This document shows positions 56,061-64,000 of a DNA stretch of 64,000 nt, one piece after another; position 1 is the stretch's first letter; each line of letters begins with the position of its first letter. A model generated the notes under the pieces. The model made no database searches. It was not told where the DNA came from and saw nothing but the letters and a program-made list of their open reading frames with translations. The stretch comes from Pseudomonas tremae (lineage in GTDB: Bacteria > Pseudomonadota > Gammaproteobacteria > Pseudomonadales > Pseudomonadaceae), in NCBI RefSeq assembly GCF_001401155.1, contig NZ_LJRO01000305.1, positions 97,570-161,569 on the forward strand, read 5' to 3'. Position numbers and translations under genes: made by a program.

Positions 56061-57404
56061 TCAGAGCATTTCGGCCCACAGGTCGTATTCGTCGGCGTCG
56101 GTCACGCGGCACATGATCTTGTCGCCAAGCTGGACGTTGCTGCCGTCTTCCAGGCCGATGAATACGTTGCCGTCGATTTCCGGAGCATCGAAGAAGCAAC
56201 GGCCGACGGCACCACGATCATCGACCTCGTCAATCAGCACTTCGATTTCCTTGCCGATCTTCATTTGCAGGCGAGCGGCGCTGATTGCCTGTTGATGGGC
56301 CATGAAACGATCCCAGCGATCCTGCTTGATGTCATCCGGCACGATGGCCGCATCCAGCAGATTGGCAGGAGCACCTTCGACCGGTGAATACTGGAAGCAA
56401 CCGACGCGGTCCAGTTGGGCTTCGGTCAGCCAGTCAAGCAGGTACTGGAAATCCTCTTCGGTTTCACCGGGGAAGCCGACGATGAAGGTCGAGCGGATGA
56501 TCAGATCGGGACACTGTTCGCGCCAGTTCTTGATGCGCGCCAGGGTCTTGTCTTCAAAGGCCGGACGCTTCATGAGCTTGAGGATTTTCGGGCTGGCATG
56601 CTGGAACGGGATGTCCAGGTACGGCAGGATCTTGCCTGCCGCCATCAGCGGAATCAGCTCATCGACGTGCGGATACGGGTAGACGTAATGCAGGCGAACC
56701 CAGACGCCCATCGAACCCAGCGCCTGACACAGCTCGGTCATGCGCGTTTTGATCGGCTGGCCGTCCCAGAAACCGGTGCGGTATTTGACATCGACGCCAT
56801 ACGCGCTGGTGTCCTGAGAGATCACCAGCAGCTCCTTCACGCCGGATTTGACCAGACGCTTGGCTTCGTCCAGCACATCGCCCACCGGACGGCTGACCAG
56901 CTTGCCGCGCATCGACGGGATGATGCAGAAGCTGCAGCTGTGGTTACAGCCTTCGGAGATCTTCAGGTAGGCGTAATGGCGCGGGGTCAGTTTGACGCCT
57001 TGTGGGGGCACCAGATCGATAAGAGGGTTGTGATCCTGGCGCGGCGGCACGACGTCGTGCACGGCATTGACCACTTGCTCGTATTGCTGCGGGCCGGTGA
57101 CCGACAGCACACTCGGGTGCACGCTGCGAATGACACTCGCATCGACGCCCATGCAGCCGGTGACGATGACTTTGCCGTTTTCCTTGATGGCTTCGCCGAT
57201 CACTTCCAGCGACTCGGCCTTGGCCGTGTCGATGAAGCCGCAGGTATTGACCACGACCACGTCGGCGTCCTCGTAGGTCGCAACGACTTCGTAACCTTCC
57301 ATGCGCAGTTGAGTCAGGATGCGTTCCGAATCAACGAGCGCCTTGGGGCAACCCAGAGAAACGAATCCAACCTTGGGGGCGGACGGCGTGGTAACGGTGG
57401 ACAT
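56061..57404 (-). CDS. rimO: ribosomal protein S12 methylthiotransferase RimO
   Basis: A 447-residue radical-SAM enzyme adding a methylthio group to Asp88 of S12. N-terminal UPF0004 domain (about 1-120) with three cluster cysteines in SLGCPKALVDSE, NTCGFID and GCMGVD; radical SAM core CNHSCSFC (CxxxCxxC); C-terminal TRAM domain. Length is typical of RimO (MiaB is longer and has PYVRG). ATG 57404 is the family start. Confidence 0.96.
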   Translation of the reverse strand: MSTVTTPSAPKVGFVSLGCPKALVDSERILTQLRMEGYEVVATYEDADVVVVNTCGFIDTAKAESLEVIGEAIKENGKVIVTGCMGVDASVIRSVHPSVLSVTGPQQYEQVVNAVHDVVPPRQDHNPLIDLVPPQGVKLTPRHYAYLKISEGCNHSCSFCIIPSMRGKLVSRPVGDVLDEAKRLVKSGVKELLVISQDTSAYGVDVKYRTGFWDGQPIKTRMTELCQALGSMGVWVRLHYVYPYPHVDELIPLMAAGKILPYLDIPFQHASPKILKLMKRPAFEDKTLARIKNWREQCPDLIIRSTFIVGFPGETEEDFQYLLDWLTEAQLDRVGCFQYSPVEGAPANLLDAAIVPDDIKQDRWDRFMAHQQAISAARLQMKIGKEIEVLIDEVDDRGAVGRCFFDAPEIDGNVFIGLEDGSNVQLGDKIMCRVTDADEYDLWAEML

Positions 57405-57570
57405 GGCAAACCTCGGCGTGAAGGGCGCCCGAACGCAAAGCGCGGGCACCGACTGGGCGCTTGGGGCGCCTCTGATCAAAAAGTGCGCAATTCTAGCGGT
57501 GGGCGGGCGGGATGACCAGCGTTAGAAAGAGAATTAAGACGAGTGCTGCGTTATGCTTCGCGCCATCGTG

Positions 57571-57592
57571 GCCAGACGTGTCAATGTCTGGC
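57571..57592 (+). other. small hairpin in the kup leader
   Basis: GCCAGAC and GTCTGGC pair around an 8-base loop, 73 bases before the kup ATG. May be part of the kup 5' leader; no known riboswitch is recognised. Confidence 0.3.
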
Positions 57593-57664
57593 TGAATCTT
57601 AATTGTTACGTGTTGTGATGTTCTCAGTCTGTTGAACCTCATGTCTGGTTATCTGGAGTAGTGG

Positions 57665-59560
57665 ATGAGTCAAGCAAACAGTCATGCGGAGGCCGGAGGC
57701 ACGGCGAAACCGATCGGGTTGTTGATCGCCGCTGTCGGCGTGGTTTACGGGGATATCGGCACCAGTCCGCTGTACACGCTGAAAGAGGTGTTTCAGGGGG
57801 GCTACGGTGTGGAAGTCAGCCACGACGCGATTCTCGGCGTGCTGTCGCTGATTTTCTGGTCGCTTATCTGGGTGGTGTCCTTCAAGTACATGGCGTTTGT
57901 CCTGCGTGCCGATAACCAGGGCGAGGGCGGCATCATGGCGCTGATGGCCCTGGCGCGGCGGGCTTCGGCCAAGCACCCCAGGCTGCAGATGATGATGGTG
58001 GTATTCGGATTGTTCGGTGCGGCACTGTTCTACGGTGACAGCATGATCACCCCGGCAGTCTCGGTCCTTTCGGCGATGGAAGGTCTGGAGCTGGCCTTCG
58101 ATGGCCTGGATCACTGGATCGTGCCGATGGCGCTGGTTGTGCTGGTGGGGCTGTTCCTCATTCAGCGGCACGGCACAGCGCGCATCGGCGTACTGTTCGG
58201 GCCGGTGATGGTCGTCTGGTTTCTGGTGCTGGGCGCGTTGGGTGTCTACGGCATTATGCAGTCGCCGGAGGTGCTGAAAGCGGTTAACCCGGCGTGGGGC
58301 CTGAATTTCTTCATCATTCATCCGGGGATCGGCGTCGCCATTCTGGGCGCTGTGGTTCTGGCGCTGACCGGGGCCGAGGCACTGTACGCCGACATGGGTC
58401 ACTTTGGCCGCAAGCCAATCTCGCGTGCCTGGTTCATCCTCGTGCTGCCCGCGCTGCTGCTCAACTATTTCGGTCAGGGCGCGCTGGTGCTGGATAACCC
58501 GGAAGCAGTGCGCAACCCGTTCTACCTGCTGGCGCCGGGCTGGGCGTTGCTGCCGCTGATCGGTCTGTCGACAATGGCCACCATCATCGCTTCTCAGGCA
58601 GTGATTTCCGGCGCTTTCTCGATGACGTTGCAGGCAATTCAACTGGGTTATATCCCCAGAATGCATATCCAGCACACCTCAAGTGACGCGCAGGGCCAGA
58701 TTTACATCGGTGCCGTGAACTGGGCGCTGATGGCGGGCGTTATCATGCTGGTGATCGGTTTCGAGTCGTCCGGCGCGCTGGCTTCTGCGTATGGTGTGGC
58801 GGTCACAGGGACCATGCTCTGCACCACGATTCTGGTGTCGACGGTCATGCTGATGCTCTGGAAATGGCCGCCTTTGCTGGCTGTTCCGCTGTTGATCTGC
58901 CTGCTGCTGGTGGACGGTCTGTTCTTCGCCGCCAACGTGCCGAAGATATTTCAGGGCGGTGCCTTTCCGGTGCTCGCCGGTGCAGTGCTGTTTATCCTCA
59001 TGACCACCTGGAAGCGTGGCAAGCAATTGCTCGCCGAGCGTATCGACGAAGGCGGGCTGCCCTTGCCGATCTTCATCGGCAGCATTCGTGTCCAGCCGCC
59101 GCATCGTGTGCAGGGCACTGCGGTGTTCCTCACCGCACGTTCGGACGCTGTCCCTCACGCGTTGCTGCACAACATGCTGCATAACCAGGTGTTGCATGAG
59201 CAGGTCGTGCTGTTGACGGTGGTGTATGAAGACTCGCCTCGTGTGCCTGCCGCCGAGCGCTTCGAAGTGGAGTCGTATGGCGAAGGCTTCTATCGGGTGA
59301 TCCTGCACTTCGGCTTTATCGACGAGCCGGATGTGCCTGCTGCGCTGGCGCTGTGTCATCTGGCCGAGCTGGACTTCAGCCCGATGCGTACCACTTATTT
59401 CCTCAGTCGCGAAACGGTCATCCCTTCAAAAATGGATGGCATGGCTCGCTGGCGTGAGGCGCTGTTCGCTTTCATGCTCAAGAACGCAAACGGCAACCTG
59501 CGCTTCTTCAAGCTGCCGTTCAACCGAGTGATCGAGCTTGGTACACAGGTCGAGATGTAA
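57665..59560 (+). CDS. kup: potassium transporter Kup
   Basis: A 631-residue low-affinity K+/H+ symporter of the KUP/HAK/KT family in the inner membrane. The family pattern GVVYGDIGTSPLYTLKEVF is near the N terminus (about residues 24-42). There are twelve predicted membrane helices up to about residue 450 and a cytosolic C-terminal domain (about 455-631). EGGIMALMALARR and VFGPVMVVWFLVLGALGVYG-type helices are normal. Single-gene unit flanked by a leader and a strong terminator. Confidence 0.95.
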   Translation: MSQANSHAEAGGTAKPIGLLIAAVGVVYGDIGTSPLYTLKEVFQGGYGVEVSHDAILGVLSLIFWSLIWVVSFKYMAFVLRADNQGEGGIMALMALARRASAKHPRLQMMMVVFGLFGAALFYGDSMITPAVSVLSAMEGLELAFDGLDHWIVPMALVVLVGLFLIQRHGTARIGVLFGPVMVVWFLVLGALGVYGIMQSPEVLKAVNPAWGLNFFIIHPGIGVAILGAVVLALTGAEALYADMGHFGRKPISRAWFILVLPALLLNYFGQGALVLDNPEAVRNPFYLLAPGWALLPLIGLSTMATIIASQAVISGAFSMTLQAIQLGYIPRMHIQHTSSDAQGQIYIGAVNWALMAGVIMLVIGFESSGALASAYGVAVTGTMLCTTILVSTVMLMLWKWPPLLAVPLLICLLLVDGLFFAANVPKIFQGGAFPVLAGAVLFILMTTWKRGKQLLAERIDEGGLPLPIFIGSIRVQPPHRVQGTAVFLTARSDAVPHALLHNMLHNQVLHEQVVLLTVVYEDSPRVPAAERFEVESYGEGFYRVILHFGFIDEPDVPAALALCHLAELDFSPMRTTYFLSRETVIPSKMDGMARWREALFAFMLKNANGNLRFFKLPFNRVIELGTQVEM

Positions 59561-59591
59561 CCTGCTGCTGTAAAGCCAGTCAGCATGGACA

Positions 59592-59628
59592 AAAAAATCC
59601 CGGCAACCTCACGGTGCCGGGATTTTTT
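59592..59628. terminator. bidirectional terminator of kup and acvB
   Basis: AAAAAATCCCGGCA pairs with TGCCGGGATTTTTT perfectly around a 9-base loop. It serves kup on the plus strand and acvB on the minus strand. Confidence 0.92.
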
Positions 59629-59655
59629 ATGCCTGCAGACTTCGATAAATGAAGC

Positions 59656-60990
59656 CTACTGGGCGGTAGCCTTGCCCTGACGCTTGTTGATGGCGTCGAT
59701 CAGGCGCTTGGCCAGTGCCGGATAGTCTTCGTCGAAGTGATGACCGCCAGGCAACTGAACCGCTTCGCCGACGGCGGTGGTGTCGGTGCAGCCGCTGTCT
59801 TTCTTCTCTTCGATGCCGTAGACACAGAACACCTTGGCGGCAGGCAGTTTGGCCATTTCCTGTCCGGTGGTGGCCTCCTTGCCTGCGTTTCCGAGCCAGC
59901 CGTCGACGTGAATCTCGAAGCTGCCGGTGCGTGCAAAGGCGAGCAGAATGATTGCATCGACACGATTCTGGTCATCCGTAGCGAGGCGGTTGTAGATCGC
60001 AGGCATCACGTCCGCGCCAAACGAGTAGCCAGCCAGGATGAAGCGCTTGGTGCCCCATTTCTGCCTGTAGTGGTTCATCAGGTCGGTCAGGTCGGTAGCG
60101 GTCTGCTCTGGCGTCTTGTGTTCCCAGTAGTAGCGCAATACATCGATGCCCACTACTGGATAGCCCATCTTGGCCATGTCGCCGGCAACGACCTTGTCCA
60201 GGTCGCGCCAGCCGCCGTCACCGGACATGAACAGCGTCACGGTATCGGAAGGCTGGCTGGCCGGGACTTCAACCACCGGGATACCCAGGCCGCCGCTGTC
60301 GTTTTCACCGAGCAGCAAGTGACGCAGTTCGGTATTGAGGACCTGCGGCAGCGGAATGTCGTAATCGCTGATGCTGGTGTCGGCGTTGGTCTGGTCGCGT
60401 ACGAAAGCGGCGCTCGGATCATCCGGTGCATCGTTCCAGGCCGCCAGCCAGTGGCCGTGCGGGGCTTTTTGCGGCAATGCCACGTCACAGATCTGCGGTG
60501 CTGTCTCACCCTCTTCAAGCACCGGAGGCGGGTTCGAAGCATGCTCGAGGGCAAAGCCTACAGAGATGGCCTGTGCCTTGTCGTCCGTCTGTTCGGCCAG
60601 CCAGCGCCATGCCAGCGTTGCGCCAGGGCCTATCCCGCCAACTACCTTCGCAGGACCGTCGAGCTTCTGCAGGGCAGCTTGAAAGGTCTTCTGTTGCAAG
60701 ACACAGTCATCCTTTGGCAATACCACCTGAATGATGCGTGCCGAAGCATCCTTGCTGATCGCCAGCAACTGCTTGTCGGTGAGCATGTCTTCAGCGGTGA
60801 CCGCCAGGGCGATGCGCGTCTTGATGCTGGTGGCCGGCGTCACACTGGTCAGCGGCGCGCCGCCTTCCAGGTCCAGATGTTCCAGCGAAGCGGGTGGAGC
60901 GGGGCGGGTCCAGATCCATACCCCCGAAGCTACGATAAACAGAACAATTGCCAGTGCTGCGAGCAAAAGGCGCCAGGAGCGTCGAATCAT
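59656..60990 (-). CDS. acvB: AcvB/VirJ-family serine hydrolase, probable aminoacyl-phosphatidylglycerol hydrolase
   Basis: 444 residues: an N-terminal membrane anchor (about 9-27), an N-terminal domain, and a C-terminal VirJ-type alpha/beta hydrolase domain (about 245-440). Ser323 in LAGYSFGADVMP is the expected nucleophile, SGDGGWRDLDK the oxyanion region and His417/418 in LPGGHHFDED the expected base. Periplasmic. Agrobacterium AcvB and P. aeruginosa PA0919 are homologues that deacylate lysyl- or alanyl-phosphatidylglycerol. Its ATG overlaps the mprF stop (TGATG), so synthase/flippase and hydrolase are translationally coupled. The full two-domain length fits AcvB rather than short VirJ. Confidence 0.88.
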   Translation of the reverse strand: MIRRSWRLLLAALAIVLFIVASGVWIWTRPAPPASLEHLDLEGGAPLTSVTPATSIKTRIALAVTAEDMLTDKQLLAISKDASARIIQVVLPKDDCVLQQKTFQAALQKLDGPAKVVGGIGPGATLAWRWLAEQTDDKAQAISVGFALEHASNPPPVLEEGETAPQICDVALPQKAPHGHWLAAWNDAPDDPSAAFVRDQTNADTSISDYDIPLPQVLNTELRHLLLGENDSGGLGIPVVEVPASQPSDTVTLFMSGDGGWRDLDKVVAGDMAKMGYPVVGIDVLRYYWEHKTPEQTATDLTDLMNHYRQKWGTKRFILAGYSFGADVMPAIYNRLATDDQNRVDAIILLAFARTGSFEIHVDGWLGNAGKEATTGQEMAKLPAAKVFCVYGIEEKKDSGCTDTTAVGEAVQLPGGHHFDEDYPALAKRLIDAINKRQGKATAQ

Positions 60991-63632
60991 CAGCGTTTCA
61001 CCAATCCAGTCAGACCGCCCGCAATCAGGGCGGCGGTGTCAGCCAGTGCCACGAGCGGATCAAGTCCGGCAGGCACGGCCATATAACGAGGTTCCCAATC
61101 GGGCTGGAACTTGTCCTTGAAGCGACGCAGCCCCTGGAAGTTGTAAAGCTGTTCGCCGCGGCGGAAGATCATCGAGCCAAGACGCTGAGTGATCGGCGCG
61201 CCGCGTCGCGGTTGCAGGCCGGACAAAGGCACCATCCCCAGGCTGAAGCGCGCATAACCCTGGGCTTTGTAGTGCAGAATCAGACCGACCATCATGAACT
61301 CCATGGTCAGTTTCGGTGCGTCCGGGTGAGAACGCATCAGGTCCAGGCTGGCCAGCTCCGGGCTGGTGGTTTCCAGCAGGTTGGAGAAGGCCACTGGCTT
61401 GCCCTGAAAGTGGATGATCGCGATGCGGAAGTATTTGAGGTACTCCGGGCTGAAGCGACCGAGCGAAAAGCCTTTTTCGCGGACGTTCTTGCCGGTCAGC
61501 CAGGCATCGGAAATCACTTTCAGCTCGTCGATAGGCGCCTGACCCGGCTCATAGATCTCCAGCGAAAGCCCATCGCGGCCACCCCGATTCCAGGTGTAGC
61601 GCAGGTCTTTCATTTCCTTGCCTTTGGCGTCGATGTCGAAACGTCGCAGGTCCACACGTGCTTCCTCACCCAGCTTGATCGCTGTCAGGCCGATGTCCAT
61701 GTAGAACGGCAGGTTTTCTGCGCGAACCTGATAAAACACCGGACGAGCATGATGCACGTCGCACAGGTCGCGGAACTGCCAGATCAACTCCGCGCGTTGC
61801 TGGGTCGGTCCGATCGGGTCGTAGAGCGCCACCAGACTGCGCCCGCGATGCGAGTACATCAGAAACGCATTGCCAGCAGGGTGAAACAGGATGGCCTTGT
61901 CGCCGGTCAGCACCAGGCCGCCGTCTGGCTGACTGGATGCCTTGAGAATCTCGGCGGCTTTGTCCAGGTCAGCCGCATCCGGCAGCTTGATAACAGGTCG
62001 CGCAGTGCGCAGCAGCCAGGTCAGCGAAACCACCACCAGCAGCACTGCACTGCCGAGTGCCGAGCGCAGGCCGCGCGGGGCGTCTGCGTCCAGGGTAAAT
62101 TGCCACCACAGCTGATGGCTGTAAGGCACATCCTGGTAGGCGAACAGCAGCAGCCATATCGATGCGCCGACCACACAAACACTGGCGATCAGATAAAGCG
62201 GCGAGAACGGCAGCTCCAGCAGACGACTGGGACGATAGAACGAGCGGCGGAAGGTCAGCAGCAGGCCTGCGGTCAGCAGGAGCATGCTGGCCTCTTCCCA
62301 GTCGAAGCCTTTAAGCATCGACAACACGGCGCCCACCAAGAGCAGAATGACGGTCAGCATCCAGGCTGCGGACAACCGACGACGCAAGCCTTGAGCGAGC
62401 AACAGGCACAAGACACCGACCAGGCTGGCGCCGAAGTGCGACGCGTCGATCAGCCGGTGCGGAATCATGAAGCCTACGTTTTCAAGCCGGGTATCGATCT
62501 CAGGGGTGGCACCAGAGAAGAGCAGCACCACCCCCGACAAGAAAACCAGTAGTGCCAGAATTGGCGCAGCCAACCCCGAGGCAACGCGCATGGCTTGCCT
62601 GGTCGGCAGCAGGCGCTGGGCTTCAGTGAACAGCAAGGTCAGGCAGGCCAGCAGAAGCGGCAGCACCACATAGATGAGGCGGTACAGCAGCAATGCAGCG
62701 GCCAGCGGTGCGGCACCCAATTCGTTGGCGAAGGCCGCCAGCAAAATGGCTTCGAACACGCCCACGCCACCGGGCACGTGGCTGAGCACACCGGCAGCGA
62801 GTGCCAGCAGGTAGATCAGGATGAACGCGCCGAGCGGTGGCGCGTGGGGCAGCAACAGGTAAAGCACCATCGCTGCTGCGGCGACGTCCAGCGCGGTGAT
62901 AACCAGCTGGATCAGCGTCAGCTTCAGGTCTGGAAGGCGCAGTGTGCGCCGACCCAGGCGGACCAGAATGTTGTGCGGGATATCCTGCTCCGGCAGGCGG
63001 CGGCGGTAGACGAACAGCGCCAGCAGCAGGCTGCCAGCCAGAACCGCGGTCGCGATGACGGCGAGAACATCGACCGGCAACTTGAGGGCAAGTGAGGCAC
63101 CGGAAAGATTGCTCAGCGTCGCCAGTGCGGCCAGCGGTGGCAATGCGCAGCCCAGCGAGAGGCTGGCAAACACCGTCATGCGCGCGATCTCGATGGCACC
63201 CACGCCGTAGCGCGAGTACAGCCGATAGCGAACCGAGCCACCCGACAGCATCGACAGACCCACCGCATTGCCGATGGCAAACGATGTAAAGCCGCCGAGA
63301 ATCAGGGTTTTGACCGGCAGGTCGACGTTGGCGTAGCGGCTGGCTGACAGTTCATAGCCCATCAGAATGATGTAACCCACCACCGCGGCTGCCAGTGCCC
63401 CGCCCAAAGCGGGCAATGGAACCGCGAACAGTGAGTCGTGCAGCGCATACCAGTCCATTTCGACCAGCATGTGGCGGCAGGCAATCAGGGCCAGGCCGAA
63501 CAACAGCAGCATCACCGCCAGCCCTATAGGCTGTCGGTATTTGCTTAGCAGCTCCCGCCAATGCAGGCGCGGTGGGGTGCTTGGTTGTTCTGCATCAACA
63601 GCTTTATTGGAATCGGACGTGTTGTCGCGCAT
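60990..63632 (-). CDS. mprF: MprF: aminoacyl-phosphatidylglycerol synthase and flippase
   Basis: 880 residues. The N-terminal half (about 30-510) has about 14 hydrophobic helices, forming the flippase and its linker, and the C-terminal cytosolic domain (about 540-860) is the GNAT-like synthase (RSHPDAPKLTMEFMMVGLIL, FSLGMVPLSGLQP, YNFQGLRRFKDKFQPDWEPRY). It transfers an amino acid from aminoacyl-tRNA to phosphatidylglycerol and flips the product, which lowers the negative surface charge and raises tolerance to cationic peptides. Lysine or alanine specificity cannot be told from motifs; P. aeruginosa PA0920 is alanine-specific. GGAG precedes the ATG at 63632 (a TTG lies one codon upstream). 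Confidence 0.93.
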   Translation of the reverse strand: MRDNTSDSNKAVDAEQPSTPPRLHWRELLSKYRQPIGLAVMLLLFGLALIACRHMLVEMDWYALHDSLFAVPLPALGGALAAAVVGYIILMGYELSASRYANVDLPVKTLILGGFTSFAIGNAVGLSMLSGGSVRYRLYSRYGVGAIEIARMTVFASLSLGCALPPLAALATLSNLSGASLALKLPVDVLAVIATAVLAGSLLLALFVYRRRLPEQDIPHNILVRLGRRTLRLPDLKLTLIQLVITALDVAAAAMVLYLLLPHAPPLGAFILIYLLALAAGVLSHVPGGVGVFEAILLAAFANELGAAPLAAALLLYRLIYVVLPLLLACLTLLFTEAQRLLPTRQAMRVASGLAAPILALLVFLSGVVLLFSGATPEIDTRLENVGFMIPHRLIDASHFGASLVGVLCLLLAQGLRRRLSAAWMLTVILLLVGAVLSMLKGFDWEEASMLLLTAGLLLTFRRSFYRPSRLLELPFSPLYLIASVCVVGASIWLLLFAYQDVPYSHQLWWQFTLDADAPRGLRSALGSAVLLVVVSLTWLLRTARPVIKLPDAADLDKAAEILKASSQPDGGLVLTGDKAILFHPAGNAFLMYSHRGRSLVALYDPIGPTQQRAELIWQFRDLCDVHHARPVFYQVRAENLPFYMDIGLTAIKLGEEARVDLRRFDIDAKGKEMKDLRYTWNRGGRDGLSLEIYEPGQAPIDELKVISDAWLTGKNVREKGFSLGRFSPEYLKYFRIAIIHFQGKPVAFSNLLETTSPELASLDLMRSHPDAPKLTMEFMMVGLILHYKAQGYARFSLGMVPLSGLQPRRGAPITQRLGSMIFRRGEQLYNFQGLRRFKDKFQPDWEPRYMAVPAGLDPLVALADTAALIAGGLTGLVKR

Positions 63633-63698
63633 CAATCACTCCTTGGATCGTGCGCGACAGGATGGAGGTATACAGCCAAGTTACCAATCCCTACGCAA

Positions 63699-63726
63699 AA
63701 AATATTTCAGGATGTTAGCGCGTCAA
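63699..63726 (-). promoter_or_regulatory. possible sigma-70 promoter of mprF
   Basis: On the minus strand TTGACG (63726-63721), a 16-base spacer and TATTTT (63704-63699), about 65 bases before the start codon. The remaining sequence of the 350-base gap (63633-63982) shows no gene. Confidence 0.4.
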
Positions 63727-63943
63727 CGCCTAACGAGCGAATAGCGAATCGAGCTGGTTGAAGCTGTTCAGCTACGGTTCAGTCGTGATCAGCCTAGTAA
63801 TAAGCCTATCGGCAGCGCATGCAAAAACTGTCGTCAATGAAAGCATTACGTTACAGATGTGATGATAGGGTTTCAAAGGGTCTGGTAAATAGTCTTTTTT
63901 GTCAGACAGTTAGCCGTGGCCTGGAATGTTTTTCCGGCGGAAA

Positions 63944-63973
63944 CAAAAAAGGCCACTCTTTCGAGTAGCCTTT
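63944..63973 (-). terminator. tRNA terminator
   Basis: AAAGGC plus ACTC pair with GAGT plus GCCTTT with one mismatch and a 4-base loop; on the minus strand the stem is followed by TTTTTTGTTT, directly downstream of the tRNA 3' end. Confidence 0.7.
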
Positions 63974-63982
63974 CTTGATGTT

Positions 63983-64000
63983 TGGTTGCGGGAGCCGGAT
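63983..64000 (-). tRNA. 3' end of a tRNA, probably initiator tRNA-fMet, cut by window edge
   Basis: The minus strand reads ATCCGGCTCCCGCAACCA. This is the T-arm end and acceptor strand with an encoded CCA. The acceptor would pair as CGCGGGA with TCCCGCA, leaving the 1-72 C/A mismatch that marks bacterial initiator tRNA; E. coli fMet ends ATCCGGCCCCCGCAACCA. The anticodon is outside the window. Confidence 0.8.

Noticed and set aside
60948..62552. 534-codon plus-strand frame opposite mprF
   Set aside because: Gln- and His-rich translation typical of antisense GC-rich DNA, no domain.

Overview
The window is a stretch of Pseudomonas chromosome, most likely from the P. syringae group. The call rests on protein sequences and gene order: the rpsB-to-ispD superoperon, the surE-pcm-nlpD-rpoS-rsmZ-fdxA block, and the mutS-pncC-recA-recX and erdR-dgkA-finR-fpr runs all follow the Pseudomonas pattern. 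Codon use looks uniform across the core genes. I see no insertion sequence, prophage, CRISPR array or plasmid-type gene, so this is mostly core genome.

Layout. 1-1740: a partial ArsC-like gene, an orphan 76-residue protein, a strong hairpin, and a metzincin-type zinc protease with an unusual N terminus. 1741-6522 (minus): dapC, glnD and map. 6690-33067 (plus): the housekeeping superoperon rpsB, tsf, pyrH, frr, uppS, cdsA, dxr, rseP, bamA, skp, lpxD, fabZ, lpxA, lpxB, rnhB, dnaE, accA, tilS, pyrG, kdsA, eno, ftsB, ispD. It joins translation, lipid A and KDO synthesis, outer-membrane assembly, isoprenoid precursors, replication and fatty-acid initiation. 33086-36114: a LysR regulator divergent from the glutathione-dependent formaldehyde pathway (frmA, fghA). 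36168-41295: ispF, truD, surE, pcm, nlpD, rpoS. 41455-41777: the Gac/Rsm regulatory RNA rsmZ with a candidate GacA site. 41844-47574: fdxA, a broken mutS, a 41-residue basic protein, pncC, recA (with a LexA box) and recX. 47605-59560: mixed single genes (LOG family, QSregVF family, tapT, erdR, dgkA, finR/fpr, trmO, DUF1456, an S4/pseudouridine-synthase-like protein, GNAT, rimO, kup). 59656-63632 (minus): mprF and acvB, an aminoacyl-phosphatidylglycerol synthase/flippase coupled to its probable hydrolase. The window ends inside an initiator tRNA gene on the minus strand.

The most notable observation is that mutS, the mismatch-repair ATPase gene, carries a frameshift. It is best explained by a 16-base deletion between two copies of GACGATC, right at the ABC-type signature motif. 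The predicted product stops after 671 residues and lacks Walker B and the C-terminal part, so the strain should be a mutator if the sequence is right. Other points worth checking are the zinc protease with a type-III-effector-like N terminus, a pseudouridine-synthase homologue without its catalytic aspartate, a short upstream ORF before pyrG, and unusual hairpins at the frmA-fghA, fghA-ispF and nlpD-rpoS junctions.
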